Source of the DNA: Chrysomallon squamiferum
Lineage: Eukaryota; Mollusca; Gastropoda; Neomphalida; Peltospiridae
Direction: 5' to 3'
DNA: 64,000 nucleotides
Assembly (NCBI GenBank): GCA_012295275.1
Contig: CM022669.1
Location: forward strand, 11,822,980 to 11,886,979
The translations under genes were made by a program, and so were the position numbers. This document shows positions 1-10,700 of this stretch, in pieces; the first letter of the stretch is position 1, and each line of letters opens with the position of its first letter. The notes under the pieces are model-generated. The model worked only from the letters and a program-made list of their open reading frames with translations. It did no database searches and was not told the origin of the DNA.

Positions 1-306
1 CCTTAATGGGTTACTCAATTTTCAACTTGATAAGCAATAAAGCATGAGTTGTATTTTCGATACAAGAACACCCACACATACAAAAAAAATAAAAAAATAA
101 AAAAATAAATAAAACTAATTTTGTTTGAAGTCTTAAAAATGTAAAACTACTTTCAATTAAATAATTTTTATTTATATATATTTTTTTTTTTTGAAATAAA
201 TAAATTTCACCAAAGAATATATAGCATTCTTTTTTAAGGATTTTTATCTCTATATATAAATATACATATGTATCTATCTATATATATATGTAAATGTATA
301 TGTATG

Positions 307-346
<40 letters not shown>

Positions 347-1354
347 AATTCATACACTATGACATATGCAGATTATTAATACAGCTAAAGATGATTTTCA
401 AATTCTTAATTACTAAATGTTTGATAAAAAAAAGATGTCTGCTGTTGTTACTCATGACATCTGAAACATGAAAATACTTGGAAACAGCATGAACATTCTG
501 TAATCAATTATTTCTCATGAAAATGTTTTTATGTTCAGTTATAACCTGCAGCAGCTGGGTCTTCTCTGAATGCAGATGTGTGCATGATAAAAGTCTATTA
601 TATTTAGTCTTTTAAAGTAATTGCTTGACAGAAAGCAAAGATACCAAATACCTAGTGTAGGACTTTTTGTATTCACTGATGCATGAAATAATCAACTGAT
701 AAAAGTGATGTGGAGTGCTGATTTTTGAGAGAAATTGCCAAATAAAAGAATACAGGAGGACTGAACTTGTATCTCAAACAATTTATCTTGAAGTCTCTAA
801 AAAAAATATTTCCTTTTAACTCTTAAAATGAAAGCTAAAATGAGTTGTGCTAAAAATAAGCAAACATAATTATTACATGATAAATAAAAACAAGAACATC
901 TGATTAGTTGTTGGAATAATTTTATATTGTTTTACATCATACAGTTTATTTACTTGATCATAATAGAAATTATTAATAACTGCGAATCTTTCCTCAGTGG
1001 TATTATTTTATAATACGTGGAATTTAACAGATGATTAATAAACTTGAAACCTCACTATTCGGTAAAAAGTTATTTTAGATATTAATAGTATTTATTTATA
1101 CTATTCTTTCTATTCAGGAAGGAAGTAGAATTTTTTTTTTAAAATTACAAACTCTAGAAATTAATATTCTCATTCTTCTGCTTGCTTTTACACTTTCTCA
1201 TACACACATACAAGCACACAAGGACAGATGTTTTTAAAAAACAAATGAATTCTGTAAGTATCTATATCTCAAAATTTCTTCCAACGTAGTTCAAAAATAT
1301 ATTTTTAATTTGATTTATAAAAAAGTTATCACAATATCACTTCTAATTAAATAA
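1..1354. other. AT-rich flank downstream of DET1
   Basis: No gene is visible here. The stretch is low-complexity AT-rich DNA with short A and T runs and a TA dinucleotide tract at 311-344. It lies past the candidate DET1 polyadenylation signal. Short open frames across the TA/TATG tract are repeat artefacts. Confidence 0.6.
311..344. repeat. (TA)n microsatellite
   Basis: An uninterrupted TA tract of about 34 bases, preceded by TATG-type repeats. Confidence 0.9.
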
Positions 1355-1360
1355 TTTATT
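1355..1360 (-). terminator. Candidate DET1 polyadenylation signal
   Basis: Plus-strand TTTATT reads AATAAA on the minus strand, about 52 bases after the DET1 stop codon. It is the first canonical hexamer downstream, so a very short 3'UTR is possible. The surrounding DNA is AT-rich enough to produce chance matches, so the site is tentative. Confidence 0.4.
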
Positions 1361-1411
1361 GCAACAGCCACAATATTTTAATTGTAAGCTGATATTATCA
1401 CATGCTACTTT

Positions 1412-1604
1412 TTACTGAGGCATACAGTGTCGTATATGAAAATTAACAACGTATTCTGAATTTGTCCGTTGCACACTGATGGCAAAAGGTTCACTGGGGT
1501 GAAAGGTGAAGGCCACTAAACGTCTTGCAGTTGGAGGATGACTTCGACCCACAACTCCAGCATAAATCTTGAATTTCAGCAAGAGTGAATCCCTGCTGTA
1601 AAAT
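1412..1604 (-). CDS. DET1: DET1 homolog, last coding exon
   Basis: This is the 3'-terminal coding exon of DET1. It encodes roughly 64 residues starting [20 protein letters not shown], continuing through [20 protein letters not shown] and ending [11 protein letters not shown] then stop. These match the conserved C-terminus of animal DET1. On the minus strand the acceptor is a pyrimidine-rich ...TTTGTGCAG and the exon supplies the last base of an Arg codon split by the intron (AG/A). The joint reads HPIR-FYSRD, as in other DET1 proteins, so the splice is well supported. Confidence 0.96.
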
Positions 1605-2014
1605 CTGCACAAAGAAAATAATAATAAGAATATTAATAATAATGATCAAATAATTCATTACCTAATATTTAGTAGTATCACCAACTCTGTTACAAATGGA
1701 TCAGAAATAAAGTCAGCTATTAAAAAGCATTTAATTTTAATCTAATTTTTATGGTTATTCAGTTGTTGTTGTTTTTTGTGTGCCTGTTTTGATCCCCAAT
1801 GATTAATAAAGTAATATTTAAAAAATATATTATTATAAGATATATCAAACTTTATTCTTTACTTTTCTTTCTGAATAAATTTTGGCTTTGCTTGAATATT
1901 TATTGTTTTTCCTTGTTTGAATACACTGTCATAATATATAGTATTTCAAACCACAGATTGCAATTTCATGTTGTTTAAGAGTGAATAAATTTTGTTATTC
2001 AAAATATAATTCAC
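1605..2014 (-). other. DET1 last intron
   Basis: A 410-base intron on the minus strand with a GTGAAT donor and a TTTGTGCAG acceptor, phase 2. It contains only AT-rich sequence; I see no nested feature. Confidence 0.85.
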
Positions 2015-3611
2015 CTAATTGGATGATCTCCACAAGCCTTTGGCCTCTCCATAACTGACACCCATTTGTCATCGTAACTGAACAGAGCCAAGTCTAAATA
2101 AGGACTACTGCTGTAGGATTGAGCACTGATGGGCAACTGTGCCAAAAGTCTTCGAATAGCTTCAGTGTGTCCTCCAAACTTTGCATTAATGATTGTCTGT
2201 TTGAATCGTTGCTGGATCTGCCAAGCATACAAGTTACTGGAGACAGAACAAGTAAACTGTGCCTCACTGTGAAGAGTGGCATTTCGGAAAAGATCACAGA
2301 AGTTCTCAAACATTTCTAACAATTCTTCTGAGGTATTCTCAAACACAGCAAGAACTTTGGTGCTAATCATGTCATATACAACAAAAAAAGACGGCTGAGA
2401 ATTAGGATCAGGTATTTTCAAAGTTACAACGTCTTCACTTGCATATTTAATAAGGAGGTGATTTTCATCCAACAGCTGCATCTTCCACATGCGTAACGCT
2501 CTGAATTGATCAAAGTACTGATAGAACTTTCGCAAAGCAAATTCACTCCCTTCCTGTTTTGCTTTGTTATACAGAAAAACTAGCAGTCTGTGCTTGAGAG
2601 AGTTCAAAGATTCAATGCTATATGGTTTATTAAAATCTTCATTCCTTGTTACAGGGTCTAACCCTTGTCGAAAATGCAGTTCATCATCTTCATAACAAAA
2701 ACGTCCAATGCTTCTAACATCAACAAAGGTTCCATTTGGTGCTACCTGAAAGATGTGTATTGTCTGTTGTTGCACAGACAAAACAGAAAGAATATTTCTA
2801 TATAAATACAATCCCTGATTGTGTGACAGGTATATCTTGTCACACTTAAATCTACGTCGGTCACATAGCTGTCCACTTTCAAGGTCAACTAGATGAAGTG
2901 AATAATCTTCAAGAGGAGATCTAGGATTAGGTGAAACAGATTCATTATTTCTATACATGTCATAAAATAAAGGATGAGGATCTTCTGGGACGTAGACAGC
3001 AGATCCCACAATTACATAATTGCCATCATCGGTGAAAAGGCTGCATTCTCTGTTGAGATGTTCTCCCCCTGTGGCAACTGTAGTTGTGTGTCGAAGTCTG
3101 AAAAACCTTTCAAATAATTTGCTACGTATGTTAACTGAGAGCTGCTCGTTATTTCCTGGTAAGAATTCTCCTCTGACATTTTTCAAAAGATCCTCTGCAG
3201 CAGCTGATCCCCTAAATTCATAAATTTCAATTGATGTCTGATCAGATGAAAAAGCGATAAAAAAACGGCCATCTGGTGAAAACTTTCGCAGAAAGCATGG
3301 CGGTTTCTCCACATTTATGACAGTAAAATTAGGAAATACATTTGTATAAAACTGCCGAGCTTGATGGAAATGGGTTCCTGGTTTTGCTATGTGTGTTTCT
3401 CTATTCATCAGTCGATGAATAACATTCTGACTGCAGATCTTGCGATGCTTGATGCCACATTCAGATGAAGAATTAGATCCTATAGAGAAAATATCATCTT
3501 CCTGTTTATCAAGACTACTCTGAATATTTAGACTTGTGCTTGTTATCCAACTACTTTCTTTCATTTTGAATTGATTTTCAACAGTAGTCAAATACTGGCA
3601 AATATTACCAT
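2015..3611 (-). CDS. DET1: DET1 homolog, main coding exon
   Basis: DET1 (de-etiolated 1 homolog) partners COP1, DDB1 and CUL4A in a nuclear ubiquitin ligase that degrades transcription factors such as c-Jun and ETS family proteins. The exon carries almost the whole protein. Conserved landmarks in order: [59 protein letters not shown]-like segment, [105 protein letters not shown] and [20 protein letters not shown]. With the last exon, the ATG at 3562-3564 gives 580 residues, against about 550 for vertebrate DET1; the extra length is a variable N-terminus. The frame stays open upstream to a good acceptor (TTTTTCAG, exon edge 3611), so coding could begin in an earlier exon. Donor is AG/GTGAAT. 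Confidence 0.97.
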
Positions 3612-4633
3612 CTGAAAAAGATAATTATGGATTAAAAATAATTCATTAATTGAATATAAACCATTAGTAAGATCTTATTTTATTTTCAGTGTTGTTATGT
3701 CTGGCAGACAGATCTTTTATTTTCTGTTATGTCTGGTAAAGGTAGACTATTATGCATTTTATGTAAATTCTACCAATGCACAGAAGTTAAAACTTACACA
3801 TAAATAAAATTCATATAACTACTGAAAACTAAAACTTAAAAAAATAAATAAAATGCCCTACTGAATTATAAATTGTTGAAGTGATCAGTTTCAAGAACAA
3901 GTGCCATTATGATATAACTTGTGGCTTGCTCGAACAGCTTCAATGTCAGTTTCTTATTTTAAGCGATCATCTTCATTATTAACTAAATGCTGTCACAAAA
4001 AATTAATGAACCAATGCAAATAATAGAAATATGAAAATATAAAAACACATAATAAAATAAAATTTTAATATCAATTTGCTACATTTTAAATTAAATGTGT
4101 TCATGTTCCAGTGAGAATATATTTATAAACATATCTTGTACGGAATAATTAAAATAATTAGTTAATATAACAACATTACTGTCACTTGTGCAATAATATA
4201 AATCTGTCATGCTCCAGTTTCTAGTCCTTATGAAGTTTTGTGTATGGACTAATTACTGTTATATTTGATAATGGAATTAATTAACCTGCCTAACGGTGAC
4301 CCAGACATCATCAGTGTTTGCTGACTTATAAACAGTTATCTAAATCAAATAATACATGTCAAAGGAATGCAAGGCGATGTTATAAACGATCAAAGACTAC
4401 GAAATAAAGAGTACACGGAAACGCATTTAATCTAATTACATAGTTAATATTTCTGGTTTAAAAGCCCTTATAAACGTGTCACAACTCCTGTAAAGTTTAT
4501 TACCTTTTTTAAAATTTAAGACTGAATATAAAATATGTTAGTGTTAACTGAAATTTAATAATTAAATTTTATTCGAACTATCAGCAGGTTCTACCCATTC
4601 TAAATTTAAGTCGCTCTTTTTAGTAATATATAC
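3612..4633 (-). other. Intron upstream of DET1 main exon
   Basis: AT-rich sequence between the main exon and a possible 23-nt upstream exon. I see no coding potential, only short A/T runs. Its status as an intron depends on the upstream exon being real. Confidence 0.5.
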
Positions 4634-4656
4634 CTTGAATTGAATAGTCCGACGTT
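4634..4656 (-). other. Possible 23-nt upstream DET1 exon
   Basis: On the minus strand a TTATTTTCAG acceptor is followed by 23 bases and a GTATAT donor. Joined to the main exon edge at 3611, the frame is open ([15 protein letters not shown]...) into the DET1 frame but contains no Met. The exon would therefore be 5'UTR or extend an even longer N-terminus. This rests on splice-site inspection only. Confidence 0.35.
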
Positions 4657-4849
4657 CTGAAAATAAAATGTTTATATACAAGTGCATAACTATGAAAAAA
4701 TTGACTAAATCTTAAAATTATTCTAGAGAAAATAAATGATATTTAATTCCGATATAAATTAATAATTATTTTGTAAACTGTAAAGAAAAATTAGTTAACT
4801 TAAATATCCTTATACGGATATTTGGTTTTATGGTAAAGGTCATTAGGCC

Positions 4850-4921
4850 ACGCACCACGAGGCAGCCATTTTTTCCTGGAAACATCTTGTTTATTGGTGT
4901 GTTTTTGTATTTTAATCTGCG
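4850..4921. promoter_or_regulatory. Candidate bidirectional DET1/hnRNP K promoter
   Basis: A GC-richer patch stands out in AT-rich DNA. It holds GGCAGCCATTTT at 4861-4872, which on the minus strand is AAAATGGCTGCC, a YY1-type motif common at start sites of housekeeping genes. Donor-like sites point in both directions: minus-strand CTCGTG/GTGCGT ending at 4856 for a DET1 first exon, and plus-strand CTGCG/GTAAGC ending at 4921 for an hnRNP K noncoding first exon. The two genes would be head to head with start sites within about 100 bases. No transcript evidence is available. Confidence 0.45.
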
Positions 4922-6014
4922 GTAAGCACAAATAATGTAAACCCCACTAGTGAAATTCTTTAAATATTTTTATTTGATACAAAATATAATAAATATTTTG
5001 AAGAATAAATCTTATTTTGCATCCTTTATAACTAATTGTATTCCACAATCCGGAAAAGTACTTTTTTTTTTTTAATATTTGAGAACTTTACACTTCCTGG
5101 TTTTTGAAATGAATAATTAAATTGAATGTATTAAATATTATTGCACATGATCACCAATGGCATATGAGAAAAAACAGCACCTTTATCTAGAAACTTGTGC
5201 GAATTTTGGCGTTTATTTTTAAGTGTTATTTAACAAATTTGATTCAGATTTGGCTGAGATTATCATTCATTGTCGATCGAGTGTTAAAAATTTTAATCCG
5301 AAATTGATTATTATTTTTTTTATTTTTGCAACGATAAGAACATACTGATTAATTTTGAAAGTGACATATAACTCGTCAATCTGTAAGTGTCTAATTTTTA
5401 AAGTTAATTATTAATAAATAATTTAAATCTGAGATTAACATGTCATTTCTCTTTGAAACCTGTTGAATTACAAACTTGAAACTGTTATTCATTAAATGTT
5501 ATGCCTTTTGATATTAATGCATTTGTAAGTTATGAAACTGACAGTAATTATCCAAATAGAAGAAATGCTAAAACATTAATCATTTCTCCAATCTTTTATT
5601 GTTACCAGCACTTATAATGAAACTGAAAGGGTTATCTAAACGCATAATAACAAAGATCAATTTTGGTGGGTAATGTACATTTTTCTTTTTATCATTGACA
5701 AAAATCAAGTTGCATAACTTATTCAACAATCTTGACTGAAACATTTTATAAAAAATGGAATAATATTCAGATAAAAAAATAATTATTGTTTTCCCCACAG
5801 TTTATTGTATTTTAGAATAAATAGGCTAAATTAAGTTACTTACACAAGAGTCTGGTAGTATGCTATTTATCATTATTTGAAATAGGTGAGATTTACATTG
5901 CAAAATTTAAAAGATAAAAACTACTGTTACTCATTAATTAGCAATTTTATCTGGTACATGATTTTTGTTTAGTTACTGCTGTATCCATGTAACTAACAAG
6001 ATATATACATATGT

Positions 6015-6669
6015 AATATATATTAAAGGGTTAGAGCCAGAAGGTCTTAAGTGCATTTTTGCCAAACTGAGAAAAACACAAAATACAGTTTCACTTCTCT
6101 GGCATTTGCATATATATTGACACAGGTTTTTGCAATTTCACATGTTTACAGCTTGATGGACAACTCATATATTCAGAATTTTTCATGACAATAGTCATTA
6201 GCTCACCCCAATCCCCAGAATCACTTACAACATTCTGGCATATGAAAATCACAGACTTAAAAAAGTCAAAAGTGTAAATAAGTCCTTTTGCATACAGTTA
6301 ATTGAGCTATGTATACAGGAACAGAACATTGAAAGTGCACTTATGCTTTTTGATTTTGATATATTTACCAAACAGTTGTAAATGTCAATACAAGATACTG
6401 GCAAAAGAATGTAATATGTGAACATACTAATATCACTGGAACCAAAATGTTAGTGTACTTACAACCTACTGGCATGACTACTTACTGTCCATAATCATTT
6501 ATGACTATGTGTTTCTGACTGATATCTCAAGAAGCTATTGTGCTACTAACTTGTTTCTTTGATATATGAAAGAATATACTACTGTACATGTATTGGTAAT
6601 AAAATGTCATTTTTGCCAAAAAAAAAAATGCACCTAAGACATTCTGGCTTTAACCCTTCAATATATATG
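6015..6669. mobile_element. Inverted-repeat (MITE-like) element
   Basis: About 50-base terminal inverted repeats flank a non-coding core of about 550 bases. The left arm (6015-6063) includes GGGTTAGAGCCAGAAGGTCT and then TTAAGTGCATTTTTGCC. The right arm (6615-6669), read on the opposite strand, gives GGGTTAAAGCCAGAATGTCT and TTAGGTGCATTTTT...GGC. The arms differ by a few substitutions and a longer A run on the right. There is no transposase frame inside, so it is a non-autonomous element. Target-site duplication is unclear because the flanks are TA-rich. Confidence 0.75.
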
Positions 6670-7748
6670 TGTCTTTATCAATTTCCGTTTGCTTTTCTGT
6701 AGGCCTCTTTTCTCACAAAATGACCACTTTATTATGACCTGTAAATTCCTTTTGGGAAAAGAAAAATACAGAACAAATGGTTGTTTACATTTTTATGCAT
6801 AACTGGTAGACAATGTCACCATCTTGAGAATGGTGTTAAAAAAATTATAATAATAAACCAAAAGATTGAATATCTCTAGCCATTGACATTAATTTGTAAA
6901 CTGTGATTGTTTTTATTTGTATAGTTTAATTTTTCAGTCATAAAATGCAAGAACCATAACTCTGGATAGAAATTTCTTACAAATGTGCCACTTAACATAA
7001 TAATTAATCCTGACTAACCAGAAAGAATATTTTTTATTTATTTATTATTTTTTTTTTTATTGAGTTTTTTTTCAGTGACATTGTGCAAAAATCAACTTGA
7101 AAATCAATTTATTTTATGTTCTGACCAGTGTTTAATTTCATAATGGCCTTATTGCATATATATTACAGCCCGTAATTTCATTTTCTTTATTCAGTTATAA
7201 TTTGAGAACAATTTTCTATTTAATTTTAATATCTAGTGTACTAGTGTGTTTCAGTTATGTGCATATTTTGTATGTTCAACATTTTTTAATGATTTTTTTT
7301 ATTGTTACTGTTTATTTCTTGATTTTAAAGTATGTAAAAATTTGTTTTATTAAAAAGAAAATGTATATTTAAAAAAAAAAAGCACCAAGAAGCATTTTCA
7401 ATAATTGTCTAAATTCATAATTGCAGTGAATGATTAATTTCTGTTATAAAGAAGAAGAATTTTAGAAGAATATCAAAAATTGTAATGTTGTAGATATTAT
7501 ATATTGCCATAAATCCTGTTGATGTCTGGGTTTTTTTCCTTTAAATCATAAATAGGTTTGTTCATGGTTGATCCAGAAATAATTATAGTAATTGGAAATT
7601 AATAATAAATATAATTTTATAAATAACAATTTCATAATAAAATATCAAGTTCAGTGCTTGGCATTTTAAAAAACAATTCTGTATTACTGTTATTAATTTC
7701 ATGCGTATAGACCAGATGTTCCATTTGCCAAGATGTTGTTATGGTATA

Positions 7749-7750
<2 letters not shown>

Positions 7751-7779
<29 letters not shown>
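7751..7779. repeat. Poly-T tract
   Basis: An uninterrupted run of 29 T. It may be the tail of an old minus-strand retrotransposed copy or a slippage product; nothing alongside decides. Confidence 0.9.
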
Positions 7780-10700
7780 CAAATCTTATTACAAAGCCAG
7801 CTTAAATTGCATGCCAATCAATCATATAACAGATGGCTTTGCATAAACCAGTTTTTAACCTATGTTAATGCAGGCTCCAGTATTATTATATACACGTTTC
7901 GGTAAACTAGTAACCAATATCTACATAAATTGGAGATATTTCTTTATCTTTTTTTTTTTTTTCAAGTAGCTGGTACCTTTTGCTAAAAAAAGTGAGTTGT
8001 TTTCACACATTTTATATTGCCTTTATTTCATTACTGTATCAGTTAATTATAAAACTTCAGTTTTTGTATTTCAGTAAAAGATGGAAAGTAATGCTGTTTA
8101 AAAAGAAATAACTAAAACGACATAATTAATAATACTCTTCTAAAACTAATATTAAACTGTAATGTGAATATTTATGAATTTTTAATGTAAACTTTACAAA
8201 ATTGATTATGTTTCTTCTACTTACAATTATTTCTTCAAAAGTCTTTGCTACAGTTTGCAATTTACTGTTGGGGAAAAAATGTAGAAGCTTATTTCCAATA
8301 TTTAAAAATAAATATAAATCAAAGATTTGTTGGAAATTTTAAATAATAAATTACTGTCAGAATATGCATATATATAAATTAGGATTATTTGCCTGCATAA
8401 TTATAGATTTAAAGATATATTTTATGTTTGTTTTGCACAACAAATAATTGTTCTTCAAGGGAGACAACTTTTGTTGCCCTAAGTATTTCCATTAATTTCT
8501 TGTAATGTAAAAACAGTGAATATGTTTTTTGTTTTCAAATAAATATTGATTATTGAAAAAACACATTATAAACTTTTCTGATACGAAAGTTATACATACA
8601 TAATTTAGACAACAGCAAAAGTTTGTTAAAACAATTACTGTATAACAAGTACTGACAACAGTATTCTACCTTTCAACTGCAGTGAACAGGTCTTGACAGG
8701 TTTCACTTTTACCGCCATTTTGTTTTTTCTCTTTAAGGATTATTGTTATTATTATTTGTTTTATTTGTCAGTTTTTCAGATCTTTTTTTTTTTTTTTCTT
8801 CAATGGTTTTTAACTTTGGTTTTTATACTGTAAGAAATGGCCACTATGGTTGATTCATGTTTGCCCCACACACATACCTGGTTGAAATTTTTTTTATGGT
8901 TTTGTCTTTGTGCATTGTCTGATGATCTTGCTTGGCCACACCCTAGATGAATAAGCGAAAGCAGGTGTACAGGGTAGCAAATACCTTGACAATGCTTTTG
9001 TAGTCATGAATTCTTTGAGTAATTACACATATGCTTTTAAAACTTACTGTTGATATCTTCGTAATATTGATTTATAAAAGCAATTATGATTGATGTTTCC
9101 ATCAGCAACTTGCAAGACTAGTCATTTTTATGAAGATTATATACTTTAATGATTTCAGAAGTCAGTTGCTATAGAGATTGTTGTAACATTTTAAAATAAA
9201 GTTTTGCTCTTAAGTTGATAATGTAGTGGGTCCATTACTGTGGTATATATTTAATGAAGTGTTGTCAGCAGCAGTATTCAAATGCTTGTAGAAGCAGGTT
9301 TGGTAAATTATCTGCAACTGTAAACATTAATGAGCTCTTTTTCAACAGCTGTCATTGTTGGCTTAGGACAAAAATAAAAGCAGAGGGCATTTTTCTTTAT
9401 AAATTTCAGTTGTTAATAAAAATTATTTGTATCCTTAATATCAGTATGGTTTGTTTTTAATTGATATGCAGTTGTTTGTAAAAGTATAGAAAAGACAAAT
9501 GAAAAAGGGATTTCAACTTTTTTCTTTTTTTAACTCCTCATTTTTGCCTAATAGTGAAAATATTAGTCAGTGTTAGGAGAAAACAAAAATCTTAATTTAC
9601 CATTTCACCACTTCATTATAAATATTTTAACTAAAAAAATTAATAAGCTGTATTCAGGTGATAATATTTATTGCGTCAAAGACTGGGTTAATTCCATGTA
9701 TGACAAATTTCCATTCTCAGTGATGGTTACTGATTTTTGATTATGTGTAATTTAATTATTATTAATTTTATTTTTTATTTTTTATTTTTTTTCACCCTGA
9801 TTAGTATGATACTCTAGTTTTTCATAATTAGATTATTAAGAAATGTAATAATCAGACTAAACAAAAATAAACTAAGGCTTAGAAATATAATAAATATTGT
9901 GAATACCTTGAAATTTCTAATTTATTAAATAAGTTATTTCAGGAACAAAAATTAAATACTGATATTTGTGTAAATTACAACTGAAATTAAGATTTTTGAA
10001 AAATAATAGAAATAAAAAAAAAAAATAAATAAGAAATGGCAATTTATAGGTTCCTGTCAGACATTATTTTAATTTTTTTTTATTTTTTTTAAATATGGCT
10101 GAATCAGTCGGATATATACTAACAAATGTGTGCAAGTTTTTCTCTCCTTTTTTTTTTTTTTTTACATTTTTTTACCTCATTTTTAAATTTATTTATTGTT
10201 GTTATTTATTTTTTTCTATGCTGAAGAATCAGGATTTTCTGCTGCATAAGGTATTGTATAAAGCATTATTTGTTGATTGAGTTGCAGTGTTGGTTGTCAT
10301 GACTCCAGCAGACAATTATCCACAGTGCATTGTCAGTTGGTGACAGGTATTCAATTCAGTGCAGTCTTTCTAGCAGCTACCAGTCTTGAAGAACACCATG
10401 ACTTAGCCCCACAGCATTTATTATTCATAAAACATTTCATAATCCTATTGAAAGAACAGGATAAGAGATTTAGTTTCAATGTTGATAATTTATTTTCGTT
10501 TTTTTTTTTAAATTTTTAATTTTTTTTTTTTTTTTTTTTTCATTGCCGTAAAAACATAAATACAGTTAAATACTGTTTGTTCTGTGATGTCAGAATAATC
10601 AGTAAACTATTCACTTCAGGTTTTGTATACATTTTTTATCCTCTGTAAAGGCGAAAATTCCTTTTCATTTCAAACTAGTATTTTGTGAATGTGTCTGTCT

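Noticed and set aside
10095-10519. Two adjacent plus-strand open frames in hnRNP K intron 1
   Set aside because: Largely T-run translations and a short non-homologous tail, with no splice sites or recognisable motif.
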